Shown: positions 49,502 to 59,651 of the stretch, piece by piece
Position numbering within the stretch: position 1 is the first letter of the stretch
Layout of the letters: every line of letters begins with the position of its first letter
NCBI RefSeq assembly: GCF_030444335.1
Contig: NZ_CP128595.1
Coordinates: forward strand, 2,308,501 to 2,372,500
Source: Polaribacter huanghezhanensis
Lineage (GTDB): Bacteria; Bacteroidota; Bacteroidia; Flavobacteriales; Flavobacteriaceae
Reading direction: 5' to 3'
DNA: 64,000 bases
Program-made: the position numbers and the translations under genes
Notes under the pieces: generated by a model
Told to the model about the DNA's origin: nothing
Database searches by the model: none
Seen by the model: only the letters and a program-made list of their open reading frames with translations

Positions 49502-52500
49502 ATGAGCTTATTAAACTCGGTCCTAAAAGTATTTGTTGGAGACAAACAACAAAAAGATTTAAAATTACTACAACCCATCGTTGAAAAAACAAACTCTTTT
49601 GCAACAGCGATTGGCAATTTATCAAATGATGAATTAAGGGCAAAATCTGATGAGTTTAGAGCTAAAATTAAAGAAGCAACTAATTCTTTTGAAACAAAAA
49701 TCACTGAATTAGAGCAAGAAGCTTTATCCGCAGATATAGACAGACAAGAAGCAATTTATACAGAAATTGACACCTTAAAAGATCAAACTTACGAAGCCTC
49801 TGAAGCTGTTTTGCAAGAAATAATGCCAGAAGCTTTTGCAGTAATTAAAGAAACTGCAAAAAGATTTACAAACAATACTGAAATTGAAGTAACCGCTACT
49901 CCATTTGACAGAGAATTATCAGCAATTAAAGAAAATGTAACTTTAAAAGGTGATAAAGCTGTTTGGCCGAATTCTTGGGACGCATCTGGTCTAAAAATAA
50001 CTTGGGACATGATTCATTACGATGTTCAGTTAATTGGTGGTTCTGTATTGCATCAAGGAAAAATTGCAGAAATGATGACTGGAGAAGGAAAAACCTTGGT
50101 TTCTACTTTGCCTGTTTACCTAAATGCATTAACCGGAAAAGGAGTTCATGTTGTTACTGTTAATGATTATTTAGCAAAACGTGATGCTGCTTGGATGGGA
50201 CCAATTTTAGAGTTTCACGGATTAAGTATTGATTGTATTGATGTACATCAACCAAATTCTGATGAACGTAGAAAAGCATACAATGCCGATATAACATACG
50301 GAACAAATAATGAATTTGGTTTCGATTATTTGCGTGATAATATGGCGCACACAAAAGAAGAATTAGTGCAAAGACCACCAAATTATGCAATTATTGATGA
50401 GGTAGATTCTGTATTAATTGATGATGCTCGTACACCGTTAATTATTTCTGGTGCTGTTCCGCAAGGAGACAGACATGAGTTTAACGAACTAAAACCTTTA
50501 GTTGCTGATCTTGTTACCTTACAAAAACATTATTTAGTTGGAGTTTTAGCAGAAGCTAAAAAATTAATCGCAGAAGGAAATACCAAAGAAGGTGGATTTT
50601 TATTGTTAAGAGTTTTCCGTGGAATTCCTAAAAACAAAGCGTTAATTAAATTTTTATCACAAGAAGGAATCAAACAAATTCTTCAAAAAACAGAAAACAC
50701 CTACATGGCAGACAATAATAAATTGATGCCAGAAGTTGATGCTGACTTATACTATGTCATTGAAGAGAAAAACAATTCTATTGATTTATCAGACAAAGGA
50801 ATTATTCATTTATCAGGAAAAACGAGTGATGAAAACTTCTTTGTGTTGCCAGATATTGGTGTAAAAATTGGTCAGATTGATAATAGTGAAGATGCTCCTG
50901 AAGAGAAAGCGGCAAAAAAAGAAGAATTATACAAAGACTTTAGCATAAAAAGTGAGCGTATTCATACAATGAATCAATTATTGAAAGCCTATTCTTTATT
51001 CGAAAAAGATACAGAATATGTAGTAATTGATAATAAAGTAATGATTGTTGATGAGCAAACAGGTCGTATTATGGACGGTCGTCGTTATTCTGACGGATTA
51101 CATCAAGCCATTGAAGCAAAAGAAAATGTAAAGATTGAAGACGCAACGCAAACATTTGCAACAGTTACTTTACAAAATTACTTTAGAATGTATCGTAAAC
51201 TTTCTGGTATGACAGGAACTGCGATTACAGAAGCTGGTGAGCTTTGGGAAATTTATAAATTAGATGTTGTAGAAATTCCTACTAATAAACCAATCCAAAG
51301 AGACGATAAAGAAGACTTAGTTTATAAAACAACTAGAGAAAAATACAACGCTGTTATTGAAGATGTTGTAAAATTAGTGGAGCAAGGAAGACCTGTTTTA
51401 GTAGGAACAACTTCGGTTGAAATTTCTGAATTATTAGGTAGAATGTTGCAGATGCGTGGAATATCGCACAATATATTAAATGCAAAACTGCATAAAAAAG
51501 AAGCAGATATTGTTGCCGAAGCTGGTAAACCTGGAGTGGTAACTATTGCAACAAACATGGCGGGTCGTGGTACAGATATTAAACTTTCTGAAGAAGTAAA
51601 AAAAGCTGGAGGTTTGGCTATTGTTGGTACAGAAAGACACGATTCTCGTAGGGTTGACAGACAATTACGTGGAAGAGCTGGTCGTCAAGGAGATGTTGGT
51701 TCTACACAGTTTTATGTTGCTTTAGATGACAATTTGATGCGTATTTTTGGTTCGGACAGAATTGCAAAAATGATGGATAGAATGGGATTAAAAGAAGGCG
51801 AAGTTATTCAGCATTCTATGATTACCAAATCTATTGAAAGAGCTCAAAAGAAAGTTGAAGAAAACAACTTTGGGATTCGTAAACGTTTGTTAGAATATGA
51901 CGATATTATGAATGCTCAACGTGAGTTTGTATACAAACGAAGAAGACATGCTTTAGACGGAGATCGTTTAAAAATTGATATTGTAAACATGATTTACGAT
52001 ACCTGTCAAGCTATTGTAAATCAAAACAAACCGTTAAAAGATTTTAAAAATTTCGAATTTGAATTGATTCGTTTTTCATCAATGTCTTCTCCTTTTTCTG
52101 AAGAAGAATTTGAATCTATGAGCGAACAAGCCTTGATTGATTCATTGTACGAAACAATTTATGCACATTATCAAGATAGAATTGCTAAAAACGCAGTTGC
52201 TGCTTTTCCTGTTATTAAAGATGTATACGAAAATGAAGGCGATAAATATGAGCGAATTGTAGTTCCGTTTTCTGATGGTGTAAAGAGTTTACAAGTTGTA
52301 ACCAATTTAAAAAATGCGTACGAATCTGAAGGGAAAGAGCTAGTTAAGGATTTTGAAAAAAATATTACACTTGCAATTATCGACGAAAATTGGAAAACGC
52401 ATTTACGTAAAATGGACGAATTAAAAAGTTCTGTTCAGAATGCATCGTATGAGCAAAAAGATCCATTATTAGTTTATAAATTTGAAGCCTTCGAGTTATT

Positions 52501-52834
52501 TAAAGTAATGATTGATGACGTAAATAAAGAAGTTTTATCATTCTTATTTAAAGGAGAAATTCCTAATCAAGGAAGTATTTCTGAGGCGCGTCAACAAAAA
52601 AGAGAACGTTTAAACGTTAGTAAAGCTGATGTTCAAAATAGTTCAGAACAAGCAATCAACAATTCTAGACAACAACAAAACGAACCCGTTGAAACTGTAG
52701 TTAGAGAACAACCAAAAATTGGAAGAAACGAACGTATTACAATTAAAAATGTAATGAGCGGAGAGGAAAAAGAAGTAAAATACAAACAAGCCATCCCTTT
52801 GATTGAAAAAGGAGAATGGGTTTTGGTAAAATAA
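49502..52834 (+). CDS. secA: Preprotein translocase ATPase SecA
   Basis: The motor of Sec-dependent protein export. 1110 residues, larger than E. coli SecA (901). Walker A GEGKT is at 194-198; [15 protein letters not shown] and the helicase-like [12 protein letters not shown] and [12 protein letters not shown] motifs are intact. An insertion of roughly 130 residues follows [11 protein letters not shown], as in other Bacteroidetes. The C-terminus ends [17 protein letters not shown] and lacks the zinc-binding CxCxnCH tail that binds SecB in Proteobacteria. Confidence 0.96.
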   Translation: MSLLNSVLKVFVGDKQQKDLKLLQPIVEKTNSFATAIGNLSNDELRAKSDEFRAKIKEATNSFETKITELEQEALSADIDRQEAIYTEIDTLKDQTYEASEAVLQEIMPEAFAVIKETAKRFTNNTEIEVTATPFDRELSAIKENVTLKGDKAVWPNSWDASGLKITWDMIHYDVQLIGGSVLHQGKIAEMMTGEGKTLVSTLPVYLNALTGKGVHVVTVNDYLAKRDAAWMGPILEFHGLSIDCIDVHQPNSDERRKAYNADITYGTNNEFGFDYLRDNMAHTKEELVQRPPNYAIIDEVDSVLIDDARTPLIISGAVPQGDRHEFNELKPLVADLVTLQKHYLVGVLAEAKKLIAEGNTKEGGFLLLRVFRGIPKNKALIKFLSQEGIKQILQKTENTYMADNNKLMPEVDADLYYVIEEKNNSIDLSDKGIIHLSGKTSDENFFVLPDIGVKIGQIDNSEDAPEEKAAKKEELYKDFSIKSERIHTMNQLLKAYSLFEKDTEYVVIDNKVMIVDEQTGRIMDGRRYSDGLHQAIEAKENVKIEDATQTFATVTLQNYFRMYRKLSGMTGTAITEAGELWEIYKLDVVEIPTNKPIQRDDKEDLVYKTTREKYNAVIEDVVKLVEQGRPVLVGTTSVEISELLGRMLQMRGISHNILNAKLHKKEADIVAEAGKPGVVTIATNMAGRGTDIKLSEEVKKAGGLAIVGTERHDSRRVDRQLRGRAGRQGDVGSTQFYVALDDNLMRIFGSDRIAKMMDRMGLKEGEVIQHSMITKSIERAQKKVEENNFGIRKRLLEYDDIMNAQREFVYKRRRHALDGDRLKIDIVNMIYDTCQAIVNQNKPLKDFKNFEFELIRFSSMSSPFSEEEFESMSEQALIDSLYETIYAHYQDRIAKNAVAAFPVIKDVYENEGDKYERIVVPFSDGVKSLQVVTNLKNAYESEGKELVKDFEKNITLAIIDENWKTHLRKMDELKSSVQNASYEQKDPLLVYKFEAFELFKVMIDDVNKEVLSFLFKGEIPNQGSISEARQQKRERLNVSKADVQNSSEQAINNSRQQQNEPVETVVREQPKIGRNERITIKNVMSGEEKEVKYKQAIPLIEKGEWVLVK

Positions 52835-52840
52835 TTAAAA

Positions 52841-53050
52841 ATGAAAAAAGCAATTCCATATATTTACATCATAGTTGGTTTCAGTTTTGTTATTAAAGGT
52901 TTTTACGCCTTCTTTAATGAACAAGAAATTTACTATCTAATTTTCTCTTTAAAAACGGAAAGCAAATCTATCTATATTTTATTTAATTTGTTTTTTGGAG
53001 GATTGATTTTATATAGCGGAATAGGAAGATTGAAAAGTTTTAAAAAGTAA
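52841..53050 (+). CDS. Small two-helix membrane protein (69 aa)
   Basis: A 69-residue protein with two hydrophobic helices (YIYIIVGFSFVIKGFYAFF and SIYILFNLFFGGLILYSGIG) and a basic tail. It starts 6 bases after secA and is followed by the operon's terminator, so it is co-transcribed with secA. No known family; a role connected with the Sec machinery is only suggested by position. Confidence 0.75.
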   Translation: MKKAIPYIYIIVGFSFVIKGFYAFFNEQEIYYLIFSLKTESKSIYILFNLFFGGLILYSGIGRLKSFKK

Positions 53051-53067
53051 CTTTTTCTCTATAAAAT

Positions 53068-53100
53068 AAAAAAAGCCGATGCATTGCATCGGCTTTTTTT
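53068..53100. terminator. Terminator after the secA operon
   Basis: AAAAAAAGCCGATGC (53068-53082) pairs with GCATCGGCTTTTTTT (53086-53100) around ATT. It is symmetric and lies between convergent genes. Confidence 0.92.
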
Positions 53101-53117
53101 AGTTGAAATAATTTCTT

Positions 53118-54077
53118 TTATTTTTTTCTCAAGTAAACAGTTCCAAAACCAGCTTCTAGTTTCATTTTTACTTTTCCTCGTTTTAATTTTAATTTCATGT
53201 GTTGTTGTCCGTCAGATTCGCTATCCTGCAACACATTAAAAGCTAAATCGCTATAAATCGCTGAAGCGTTTGCTTCTACATTTACATCAGAATTCGATGG
53301 CATTGTAATATCTATAAACCCATTATTTGTGTAAACAGAATACAATTTTAATGGTAGTTTTTTATCAAATGATACGGTAACATTTCCGCCAATTGAATTG
53401 ATAGAAACTGGACCAGTAACATCAGTCAATTTAAAATTACTCAACGATGTTGTCAACTCAACTTCTCCATTAAAATTTGACAACGAAGATGTTTTATTTG
53501 AGTAAAAAATAGATCTATTTTGATTTGTTTTTTTACAATTACTCGTATCCCATTTTAGCTTTAATGAATTTGGTATTTTAATAATATATTTTTCATTTCC
53601 AAACATTACCATCTGACCATTATCATTATCTCTAAACACCAATTCTTCGTTTTTTTGTTCAATAATAAAATAGATTCCTAGTTCTTTATTCTCTTGTTTC
53701 TTTCCTAATCTTTTCAGTCCTTCTTTTTTACCAAAGTCTGTTCTTGAGAAAAATAAGCTATTAGACCTAGTAGCTGGTAGTGAATCTAATCTTCCGTTAG
53801 TTGTTGTATAAAACGTTCCTTTTTTAAATTGATTTTTTAAATTTTCTTTTGAACTAAACCTAACATTTTTTGTCGCCTTAACTTTTGTAATCATATATCT
53901 ACTACTATCATGCAAACTTTTAATAATTACCTCATTCCCATCATATCCTTCAATTTGAAAGTTTTTAGCAGAACAAATACTTAAAATTCCTTTGTTAAAT
54001 TTAATTTTTTTCTCTTGTGCATTTACTGATAAGACAGCTAAAAACACAACAACTATTACTGTGATTATTTTTTTCAT
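53118..54077 (-). CDS. Secreted DUF4097-like beta-repeat protein
   Basis: A 319-residue exported protein (signal peptide 1-20, ending VNA-Q). The C-terminal half has short repeated beta strands (VELTTSLSNFKLTDVTGP, VSINSIGGNVTVSFD, NGFIDITMPSNSDVNVEA), which resembles the DUF4097 beta-helix or adhesin-like proteins found beside ECF sigma factors. It is the last gene of an ECF operon, 2 bases after the HEAT-repeat gene. Function unknown. Confidence 0.72.
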   Translation of the reverse strand: MKKIITVIVVVFLAVLSVNAQEKKIKFNKGILSICSAKNFQIEGYDGNEVIIKSLHDSSRYMITKVKATKNVRFSSKENLKNQFKKGTFYTTTNGRLDSLPATRSNSLFFSRTDFGKKEGLKRLGKKQENKELGIYFIIEQKNEELVFRDNDNGQMVMFGNEKYIIKIPNSLKLKWDTSNCKKTNQNRSIFYSNKTSSLSNFNGEVELTTSLSNFKLTDVTGPVSINSIGGNVTVSFDKKLPLKLYSVYTNNGFIDITMPSNSDVNVEANASAIYSDLAFNVLQDSESDGQQHMKLKLKRGKVKMKLEAGFGTVYLRKK

Positions 54078-54079
54078 GA

Positions 54080-54688
54080 TTATTGTTTTAATTGATTCAT
54101 AGCTAAGGTTGCGTTGCTCTTAACTATTGGGAATGTTTCATTATTATTAATGATTTTTTTAAGGTTTTTTTGTGCACGATGTTCTCTTAAAAAGCTTAAC
54201 GATTTAATAATTTTTATTTGTACTAACGGAGTTTTCTCCTTTTCTAAAGCAGTAATTAAATTGATTCTTATATTGTCATTTGATGGAAATTTCAACAACG
54301 CATCAATCGTTGCAATTTTTACATTTGCGTTTGTATCGTTGTGCAAAATTTGAATCAATGTGTTTATTATTTTTGAATCTTCTTTTTTAAATTCATCATC
54401 AAATTTATACACGCCTTCTAAACGTTTTCCAGCTGATTCATCTTTTAAATAACTTAATACTTCTTTTGTTTCTGCAGAAACTCCAGAATTCTGATTCCAA
54501 AAGAAAATAGAAAACACCAACACAATACTTGCTGCAACAGCAATAAAACGCAAATACATCTCTTTCAGTTTTTTAGGTTGATGCAATGCTGCCTGAAGTT
54601 TCTTTTTGAAAAGAACTTCTGATGTTGCTGACATTTTTTCAGAATCAAATTCGTTTTTATGTTGCTGAATGTGTTCTTTTAAATTCAT
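54080..54688 (-). CDS. Membrane-anchored HEAT-repeat protein, possible anti-sigma factor
   Basis: A 202-residue protein: about 40 charged N-terminal residues (LKEHIQQHKNEFDSEKMSAT), one membrane helix (FIAVAASIVLVFSIFFW, about 47-64) and a periplasmic part of three to four HEAT repeats (SKIINTLIQILHNDTNANVK, IATIDALLKFPSND, PLVQIKIIKSLSFLREHRAQ). It overlaps the sigma gene by 32 bases. The topology fits an anti-sigma factor with a periplasmic HEAT sensor; the usual zinc motif is absent. Confidence 0.72.
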   Translation of the reverse strand: MNLKEHIQQHKNEFDSEKMSATSEVLFKKKLQAALHQPKKLKEMYLRFIAVAASIVLVFSIFFWNQNSGVSAETKEVLSYLKDESAGKRLEGVYKFDDEFKKEDSKIINTLIQILHNDTNANVKIATIDALLKFPSNDNIRINLITALEKEKTPLVQIKIIKSLSFLREHRAQKNLKKIINNNETFPIVKSNATLAMNQLKQ

Positions 54689-55220
54689 TGTTTTGATGTT
54701 TTTTTAATAGTGTTATCAATTGATTTTTTCCTCTAGCATATTGATTTCTAACAGTACTTTCGTTGATTTGCAAGATTTCAGAAATCTCTCTGTGATTGTA
54801 CTCTTCAATCATATACAACACTACTATTACTCTATATTTTTCTTTTAATTTGCTGATGCATTCTTTGATAAAATCTATCGAAATTTCTTCAGTATTCTCA
54901 AACTCCATTGCTGCTGTTTCCGCTTCTATTTCTTTAGAATATTCCAAAGAAAAAATGTTTTTTTCTTTTCTTATTTTATCAAAACACAAATTGATTGCAA
55001 TGCACCGAAACCAAGCCGCTAAATTCACGTCATCATGTACTAGATGTATCTTTTCAAATCCTTTTATAAAAGCATCTTGCACCAAATCTTCTGCATCTTC
55101 TTTACTTTTTAAGATTCTCAAACAACTATTGTACAAAAAATTCTTATACTCATTATACACCTCAATTTGAGCTGTGTAATCATTTTGTTTACATTTTTGT
55201 ATGATGTCTTTTTGAGTCAA
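54657..55220 (-). CDS. ECF-type RNA polymerase sigma factor
   Basis: A 187-residue ECF sigma factor: region 2 with LYNSCLRILKSKEDAEDLVQ and FIKGFEKIHLV, WFRCIAINLCFDKIRKEK, and region 4 with YRVIVVLYMIEEYNHREIS, EILQINESTVRNQYARGK. It heads the operon with the HEAT-repeat membrane protein and the DUF4097-like protein, a typical sigma / anti-sigma / secreted effector arrangement. The palindrome GGTTAACC lies upstream (55235-55242). Confidence 0.92.
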   Translation of the reverse strand: MTQKDIIQKCKQNDYTAQIEVYNEYKNFLYNSCLRILKSKEDAEDLVQDAFIKGFEKIHLVHDDVNLAAWFRCIAINLCFDKIRKEKNIFSLEYSKEIEAETAAMEFENTEEISIDFIKECISKLKEKYRVIVVLYMIEEYNHREISEILQINESTVRNQYARGKNQLITLLKKHQNNEFKRTHSAT

Positions 55221-55367
55221 AAAAGATACTGTTTGGTTAACCTTACATCTTTATAACGTAAGAAAAGTATTTGTGTCTCAAAAAATAGGAAAAGATTTTC
55301 AATTATTTTTATAGCTAAATTAATAAAACAGATTAAAAACCGTTATACTTGTTAAAACAGCACGAAA

Positions 55368-55895
55368 ATGAAGAAATTTATATTGTTATTATTTTTCACT
55401 TCCTCTCTGTTTTCGCAGACAGATAAAAATAACTATACCCAACCAAATAAAAATGCCATATACTTTGAAATTGGCGGTTTATCACTTAAACCTTTCTCAA
55501 TAAACTACGACAGAATGTTATTTACAAGTAATACTGTTTACTTTAACTCAACAATTGGTTTTGGTTTTGATAACAAAGAAAGTGTGAACGATAGTGGCTA
55601 TTCAATTCCAGTATATTTTAATCTAACAACTGGTTTACATAAAAATAATCATTTCGAAATTGGCATTGGAGCTATCTATTCAAATACTAAAAAAACAAAC
55701 GATAAAGAGAGAATTATTTATGGAGGTGTAAAAATTGGATACAAATATCAATCTAAAAATCATCTTTTCTTTAAAACTGGCTTAAATATATTTAGTAGAT
55801 TTTACGTTATTGAAGACTTCAATAAAAACAATCCATTTAAAGATTTAAGACTAATTGGAAATATTTTCAATCTAAGTGTTGGCTACAGCTTTTAA
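55368..55895 (+). CDS. Small predicted outer-membrane beta-barrel protein
   Basis: A 175-residue secreted protein with signal peptide (1-16, ending LFS-Q). The rest alternates amphipathic strands (YFEIGGLSLKPFSINYDRML, NHFEIGIGAIYSNTKK, IYGGVKIGYKYQSKNH, LFFKTGLNIFSRFYVI) and ends NLSVGYSF with a terminal Phe, the beta-barrel signal. No known family. It stands alone with its own terminator. Confidence 0.75.
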   Translation: MKKFILLLFFTSSLFSQTDKNNYTQPNKNAIYFEIGGLSLKPFSINYDRMLFTSNTVYFNSTIGFGFDNKESVNDSGYSIPVYFNLTTGLHKNNHFEIGIGAIYSNTKKTNDKERIIYGGVKIGYKYQSKNHLFFKTGLNIFSRFYVIEDFNKNNPFKDLRLIGNIFNLSVGYSF

Positions 55896-55897
55896 AC

Positions 55898-55931
55898 AAA
55901 AAACGCCACTACTTTCGTAATGGCGTTTTTC
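55898..55931. terminator. Terminator between the barrel gene and folE
   Basis: AAAAAACGCCA (55898-55908) pairs with TGGCGTTTTT (55921-55930) over an inner partly paired loop. It serves the two convergent genes. Confidence 0.8.
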
Positions 55932-55949
55932 TATTTTAAAAGAATATTT

Positions 55950-56645
55950 TTAAATATTCTTAAAATCTGTATCCATTTTTAAGTAATCTAAAAATTCTTG
56001 TTTCGTATCTTTATTTTTAAACTTTCCACCAAACTCTGCAGTAATTGTACTACTTTCTATATCTTTAATTCCACGAGAATTTACACACAAATGTTTTGCG
56101 TCAATTACACAAGCAACATCATCTGTACCTAAAGCTTCTTGCATTGCTTGTACAACTTGCATAGTTAAACGTTCTTGAACTTGAGGTCTCTTTGCATAAT
56201 ACTCCACAATTCTATTCATTTTTGACAAACCAATTACTTTTCCGTCAGAGATATAAGCAACATGTGCTCTACCAATAATTGGCAATAAATGATGCTCGCA
56301 AGTAGAATACACAACGATATTCTTCTCTACTAACATTTCTCCATAATTGTAATTATTATCAAATGTAGATGCTGCTGGTTTATTTGCAGGATTTAATCCC
56401 ATAAACAATTCATTTACAAAAGCTTTGGCAACTCTTTTTGGAGTTCCTTGTAAACTATCATCTGTTAAATCCATTCCCAAAGTTTGTAAAATATCTTTTA
56501 CACTTTCCTGGATCCTCTTAATTTTTTCTTCGTTAGAAAGAACAAACGCATCGTCTCGTAATGGCGTTTTTGCCGATGTACCAACGTGGTTCTCTCCTAT
56601 TTCTTCAACTCTTTCGTCATTCATTTTGCTATTCACTTCAAACAT
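55950..56645 (-). CDS. folE: GTP cyclohydrolase I
   Basis: Opens the GTP ring in the first step of tetrahydrofolate synthesis. 231 residues, with the zinc site residues in YSTCEHHLLPIIGRAHVAYI and AKHLCVNSRGIKD and the substrate segment QVQERLTMQV. The N-terminal 40 residues are a Bacteroidetes-type extension. A TAAATTTG box (56665-56672, minus) lies 20 bases upstream. It may be co-transcribed weakly with hisS, as only 91 bases separate them. Confidence 0.95.
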   Translation of the reverse strand: MFEVNSKMNDERVEEIGENHVGTSAKTPLRDDAFVLSNEEKIKRIQESVKDILQTLGMDLTDDSLQGTPKRVAKAFVNELFMGLNPANKPAASTFDNNYNYGEMLVEKNIVVYSTCEHHLLPIIGRAHVAYISDGKVIGLSKMNRIVEYYAKRPQVQERLTMQVVQAMQEALGTDDVACVIDAKHLCVNSRGIKDIESSTITAEFGGKFKNKDTKQEFLDYLKMDTDFKNI

Positions 56646-56710
56646 TTCTTTCTTTATTAGTTTGCAAATTTACGTGTTTGCAACGTATTATATTCGATTC
56701 TCTATAAATT

Positions 56711-56732
56711 AAAACTATGAATCTATAGTTTT
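56711..56732 (-). terminator. Possible weak terminator after hisS
   Basis: AAAACTAT (56711-56718) pairs with ATAGTTTT (56725-56732) across six bases. On the minus strand only four T residues follow directly, so activity is uncertain. Confidence 0.4.
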
Positions 56733-56736
56733 TTTT

Positions 56737-58101
56737 TTACTTTAATTTCTCTATCAATTCTGATAATGAACATGTTGTTTGTTCTCCAGAATTCATATTC
56801 TTTAACGTAAAAACATCATTGTCAACTTCAGAAACTACAAATTCTAGTGCTCTATTGGTAACGTATTTCCATTGTCGTTTTTGTTGTTTATTACTTTCAC
56901 CTAAATCAGGATAAAATTCTGATTTAATATTGTTTTTTCTCAATTCAGAAATCGCTTTCATTTTAAGAAGATCTGTTGTCGCATCAAAATTTAAGAAAAT
57001 TACTTTTGGCTTTGGCAATTCAACAGCTTTAAACAAACCTAATTCTTCTAATACTAAATAGATTCTGTCTAATCCAAACGAAATTCCAACTCCAGAAACA
57101 TCTGGCAATCCAAAGATTCCTGTTAAATCATCATATCTTCCGCCGCCGCCAATCGAACCCATTTTTACTTCTTTCGGTGCAGCAACTTCAAAAATTGCTC
57201 CCGTGTAATAATTCAATCCCCTTGCTAAAGTAACATCAACTTCTAAAGTCGCCGATTGCAATCCTAATTCTTCAATAGAATTACACACAAATCGCAATTC
57301 TTCAACGCCTTTCATTCCTTCTTCAGAAGTTTGTAACATCGCTTCTAATGAACTTATTTTAGCTGTATTTGAACCAGAAAAATCAAACAACGGACTTACT
57401 TTTTCAATCGCGTTTTCTGTAATTCCTTTCGAGATCATTTCTTTTACAACGCCATCTTTTCCAATTTTATCTAACTTATCTAACGCAACTGTAAAATCGA
57501 TTAATTTGTCTTTTGCGCCAATCACTTCTGCAATTCCAGATAATATTTTTCTATTATTGATTTTGATCGTTGTTCCTGCTAATCCTAACGTATTAAAAAC
57601 AGAGTCGTACAACTGAATAAACTCAACTTCTTGCCATAAAGATTTGCTTCCAACAACATCTGCATCACATTGATAAAACTCTCTAAAACGTCCTTTTTGC
57701 GGACGATCTGCTCTCCAAACTGGCTGAATTTGATAGCGTTTAAACGGAAATGTAATTTCGTTTTGGTGTTGAACAACGTATCTTGCAAAAGGAACTGTTA
57801 AATCGTATCGAAGTGCTTTTTCGGAGATTTGTGGAGTTAACTTCGTACTGTCTTTTCCTGATAATAATTTTTCATCAACTTTAGATAAATAATCCCCAGA
57901 ATTCAGAATTTTAAAAATCAAACGATCACCTTCTTCTCCGTATTTTCCCATCAAGGTAGAAGAATTTTCAAAACTAGGCGTTTCTATTGGTTGAAATCCG
58001 AAGGTTTCAAAAGCAGCTTTTATCGTATTAAAAATATAATTACGATTGGCTATTTCTGTTGGCGAAAAATCTCTTGTTCCTTTTGGGATACTTGGTTTCA
58101 T
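56737..58101 (-). CDS. hisS: Histidyl-tRNA synthetase
   Basis: Class II aminoacyl-tRNA synthetase charging tRNA-His. 454 residues; starts with the KGTRDFSPTEI motif, contains RYDLTVPFARYVV, RPQKGRFREFYQCDADVVG (motif 2), ARGLNYYTGAIFEV and GGGRYDDLTGIFG, GVGISFGLDRI (motif 3), then the anticodon-binding domain. The upstream gap to the BrkB gene carries CAGTTATCAGT repeats. Confidence 0.96.
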   Translation of the reverse strand: MKPSIPKGTRDFSPTEIANRNYIFNTIKAAFETFGFQPIETPSFENSSTLMGKYGEEGDRLIFKILNSGDYLSKVDEKLLSGKDSTKLTPQISEKALRYDLTVPFARYVVQHQNEITFPFKRYQIQPVWRADRPQKGRFREFYQCDADVVGSKSLWQEVEFIQLYDSVFNTLGLAGTTIKINNRKILSGIAEVIGAKDKLIDFTVALDKLDKIGKDGVVKEMISKGITENAIEKVSPLFDFSGSNTAKISSLEAMLQTSEEGMKGVEELRFVCNSIEELGLQSATLEVDVTLARGLNYYTGAIFEVAAPKEVKMGSIGGGGRYDDLTGIFGLPDVSGVGISFGLDRIYLVLEELGLFKAVELPKPKVIFLNFDATTDLLKMKAISELRKNNIKSEFYPDLGESNKQQKRQWKYVTNRALEFVVSEVDNDVFTLKNMNSGEQTTCSLSELIEKLK

Positions 58102-58107
58102 ATAATT

Positions 58108-58170
58108 CAGTGTTCAGTTATCAGTGAACAGTTATCAGTAAGTAGAAAATACTTAAATCCGCTGCGCGGA
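58108..58170. repeat. CAGTTATCAGT repeat with a small GC hairpin
   Basis: CAGTGTTCAGTTATCAGTG then AACAGTTATCAGTAAG (58108-58142) repeat a CAGTTATCAGT unit; 16 bases later TCCGC-tgc-GCGGA (58158-58170) forms a GC-rich hairpin unusual for this AT-rich region. Both lie in the gap between the BrkB gene and hisS. Confidence 0.7.
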
Positions 58171-58187
58171 CAAATATCGTGAAAAAG

Positions 58188-59132
58188 TTATAATTTTTTG
58201 GGAGTTGTAAAGGTTTTATTTCTGCGTCTTAAACTATAAATACTTGCGTTAAGTTCGAAACCTAATAATAAGATAATTGCATTTAACCACACAAATAACA
58301 TCGATATTAATAAGGTTCCGATTGAGCCGTACAGCTCGTTGTATTTAGAAAATTCGGTTACATAAATACTAAATAAATAGAACGTAAAAATGGATAAGAT
58401 GGTGGTGAAAATTGCTCCTGGCGAAAAGAAATTAGAATGTTTTCCAGATTTTGTTCCAAAATGGTACAACATAGAAACAATGGTAAAAACCATGGCGATA
58501 AATAAAAATCCTTTCCCTATTTGCAACCAAAAAATATCATTATCTAACCAACCACGCGCTATTAATTTGTCTAATCCTATTTGATAAAAAATGATTAACG
58601 CCACGGTAACGACTAAGAAAAACACCATTACTAAAGAAACGCCTAACGAAATTATATACGCTCTTACAACACTTCGCACTTCTTTTACATGGTACGAATA
58701 TTCGAATGCCCCAAAAATGGCATTCACACCATTTGTCATTAAAAAAATAGACGCTAAAAATCCAAATGATAACAATCCTGCTTTTTGGTTTACTAAAATA
58801 TCTTGAATTACTAACTGACTTGCTTCAAAGGTTTTTGGTGGTAAAACTTCTGAAATTAAAGACATCAATCCGTCTTGAAAACCATTAATAGAAATGTACG
58901 GAATTAACGTTAACACAAATAATAGAAACGGAAAAATTGCCATAAAAAAACTATATGCAATTCCACCAGCACGCGTTGTTAAGGCGCCTTTAACAATACC
59001 TAAAATATACATTTCTAGTAAATCGTATAAAGACATTCCTTGTAAACCAGGGATTTTTATCTTTTTACCAAAACGCACCAAAATATTAATAATGGGAACT
59101 TGTTCTAGTTTATCTTCTATTTCTTTTGTCAT
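58188..59132 (-). CDS. YihY/BrkB-family inner-membrane protein
   Basis: A 314-residue membrane protein with about six helices of the YihY/BrkB (UPF0761) family. The segment TTRAGGIAYSFFMAIFPFLL is the family signature, as are FGAFEYSYHVKEVRSV and LLFFW-like final helices (LLISMLFVWLNAIILLLGFE). Function is not established despite the old ribonuclease BN label. It is encoded near nadC and rlmH. Confidence 0.92.
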   Translation of the reverse strand: MTKEIEDKLEQVPIINILVRFGKKIKIPGLQGMSLYDLLEMYILGIVKGALTTRAGGIAYSFFMAIFPFLLFVLTLIPYISINGFQDGLMSLISEVLPPKTFEASQLVIQDILVNQKAGLLSFGFLASIFLMTNGVNAIFGAFEYSYHVKEVRSVVRAYIISLGVSLVMVFFLVVTVALIIFYQIGLDKLIARGWLDNDIFWLQIGKGFLFIAMVFTIVSMLYHFGTKSGKHSNFFSPGAIFTTILSIFTFYLFSIYVTEFSKYNELYGSIGTLLISMLFVWLNAIILLLGFELNASIYSLRRRNKTFTTPKKL

Positions 59133-59150
59133 TTATTTGTTACTGAGTTG

Positions 59151-59180
59151 CAAAGGTTTTAAAAAAGGTTCAAAGGTTTT
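59151..59180. repeat. CAAAGGTTTT direct repeat
   Basis: CAAAGGTTTT occurs at 59151-59160 and again at 59171-59180, with AAAAAAGGTT between. It fills the short gap between the BrkB-family gene and the lipoprotein gene. Confidence 0.75.
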
Positions 59181-59183
59181 ATA

Positions 59184-59651
59184 TTATTCTTCAATTTTAG
59201 AAATTATTTTATTAAAAAGTTGTTCTCTTTCTAATTTAGAAATTGAATCTTTTAAAAATAGAAAACTAGCACCATAAGTTGCATTTGCTAAAATACCATA
59301 TTCTTTATTGAAAAAAATCATTCCTGGATGGCTAACTAATCCATTACCAGCACTTAATCCGTATAATTTAAAATCTATATTTTTATAATTAACCTTTTTA
59401 TTTTTAAAAAAGAAAATATCTTCTCCAACTAAAACATCCTTTTTTATATAATATCTAAAACCTAAGTTTTTTATTTTCTCTTTAGATAAATATTTATAAT
59501 CAATTATTGTGTCTTTATTTTTTATACTTAAAGAAAGATTAAATTTTTTGTTTGTCACAACATTAAAAACAATAACCTTTTCATTATTTTTCTTATCACA
59601 AGAAAATAAGAAAAAGACAATTATTAATAAAAAAGTATTACTCAACTTCAT
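59184..59651 (-). CDS. Hypothetical lipoprotein (155 aa)
   Basis: A 155-residue predicted lipoprotein (FLFSC, Cys18). The mature part is basic, strand-rich and has no recognised domain; a conserved-looking stretch is GLSAGNGLVSHPGMIFFNKE. The stop codon of the pentapeptide gene and its start overlap by 4 bases (ATGA type), so the two are coupled. Function unknown. Confidence 0.7.
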   Translation of the reverse strand: MKLSNTFLLIIVFFLFSCDKKNNEKVIVFNVVTNKKFNLSLSIKNKDTIIDYKYLSKEKIKNLGFRYYIKKDVLVGEDIFFFKNKKVNYKNIDFKLYGLSAGNGLVSHPGMIFFNKEYGILANATYGASFLFLKDSISKLEREQLFNKIISKIEE

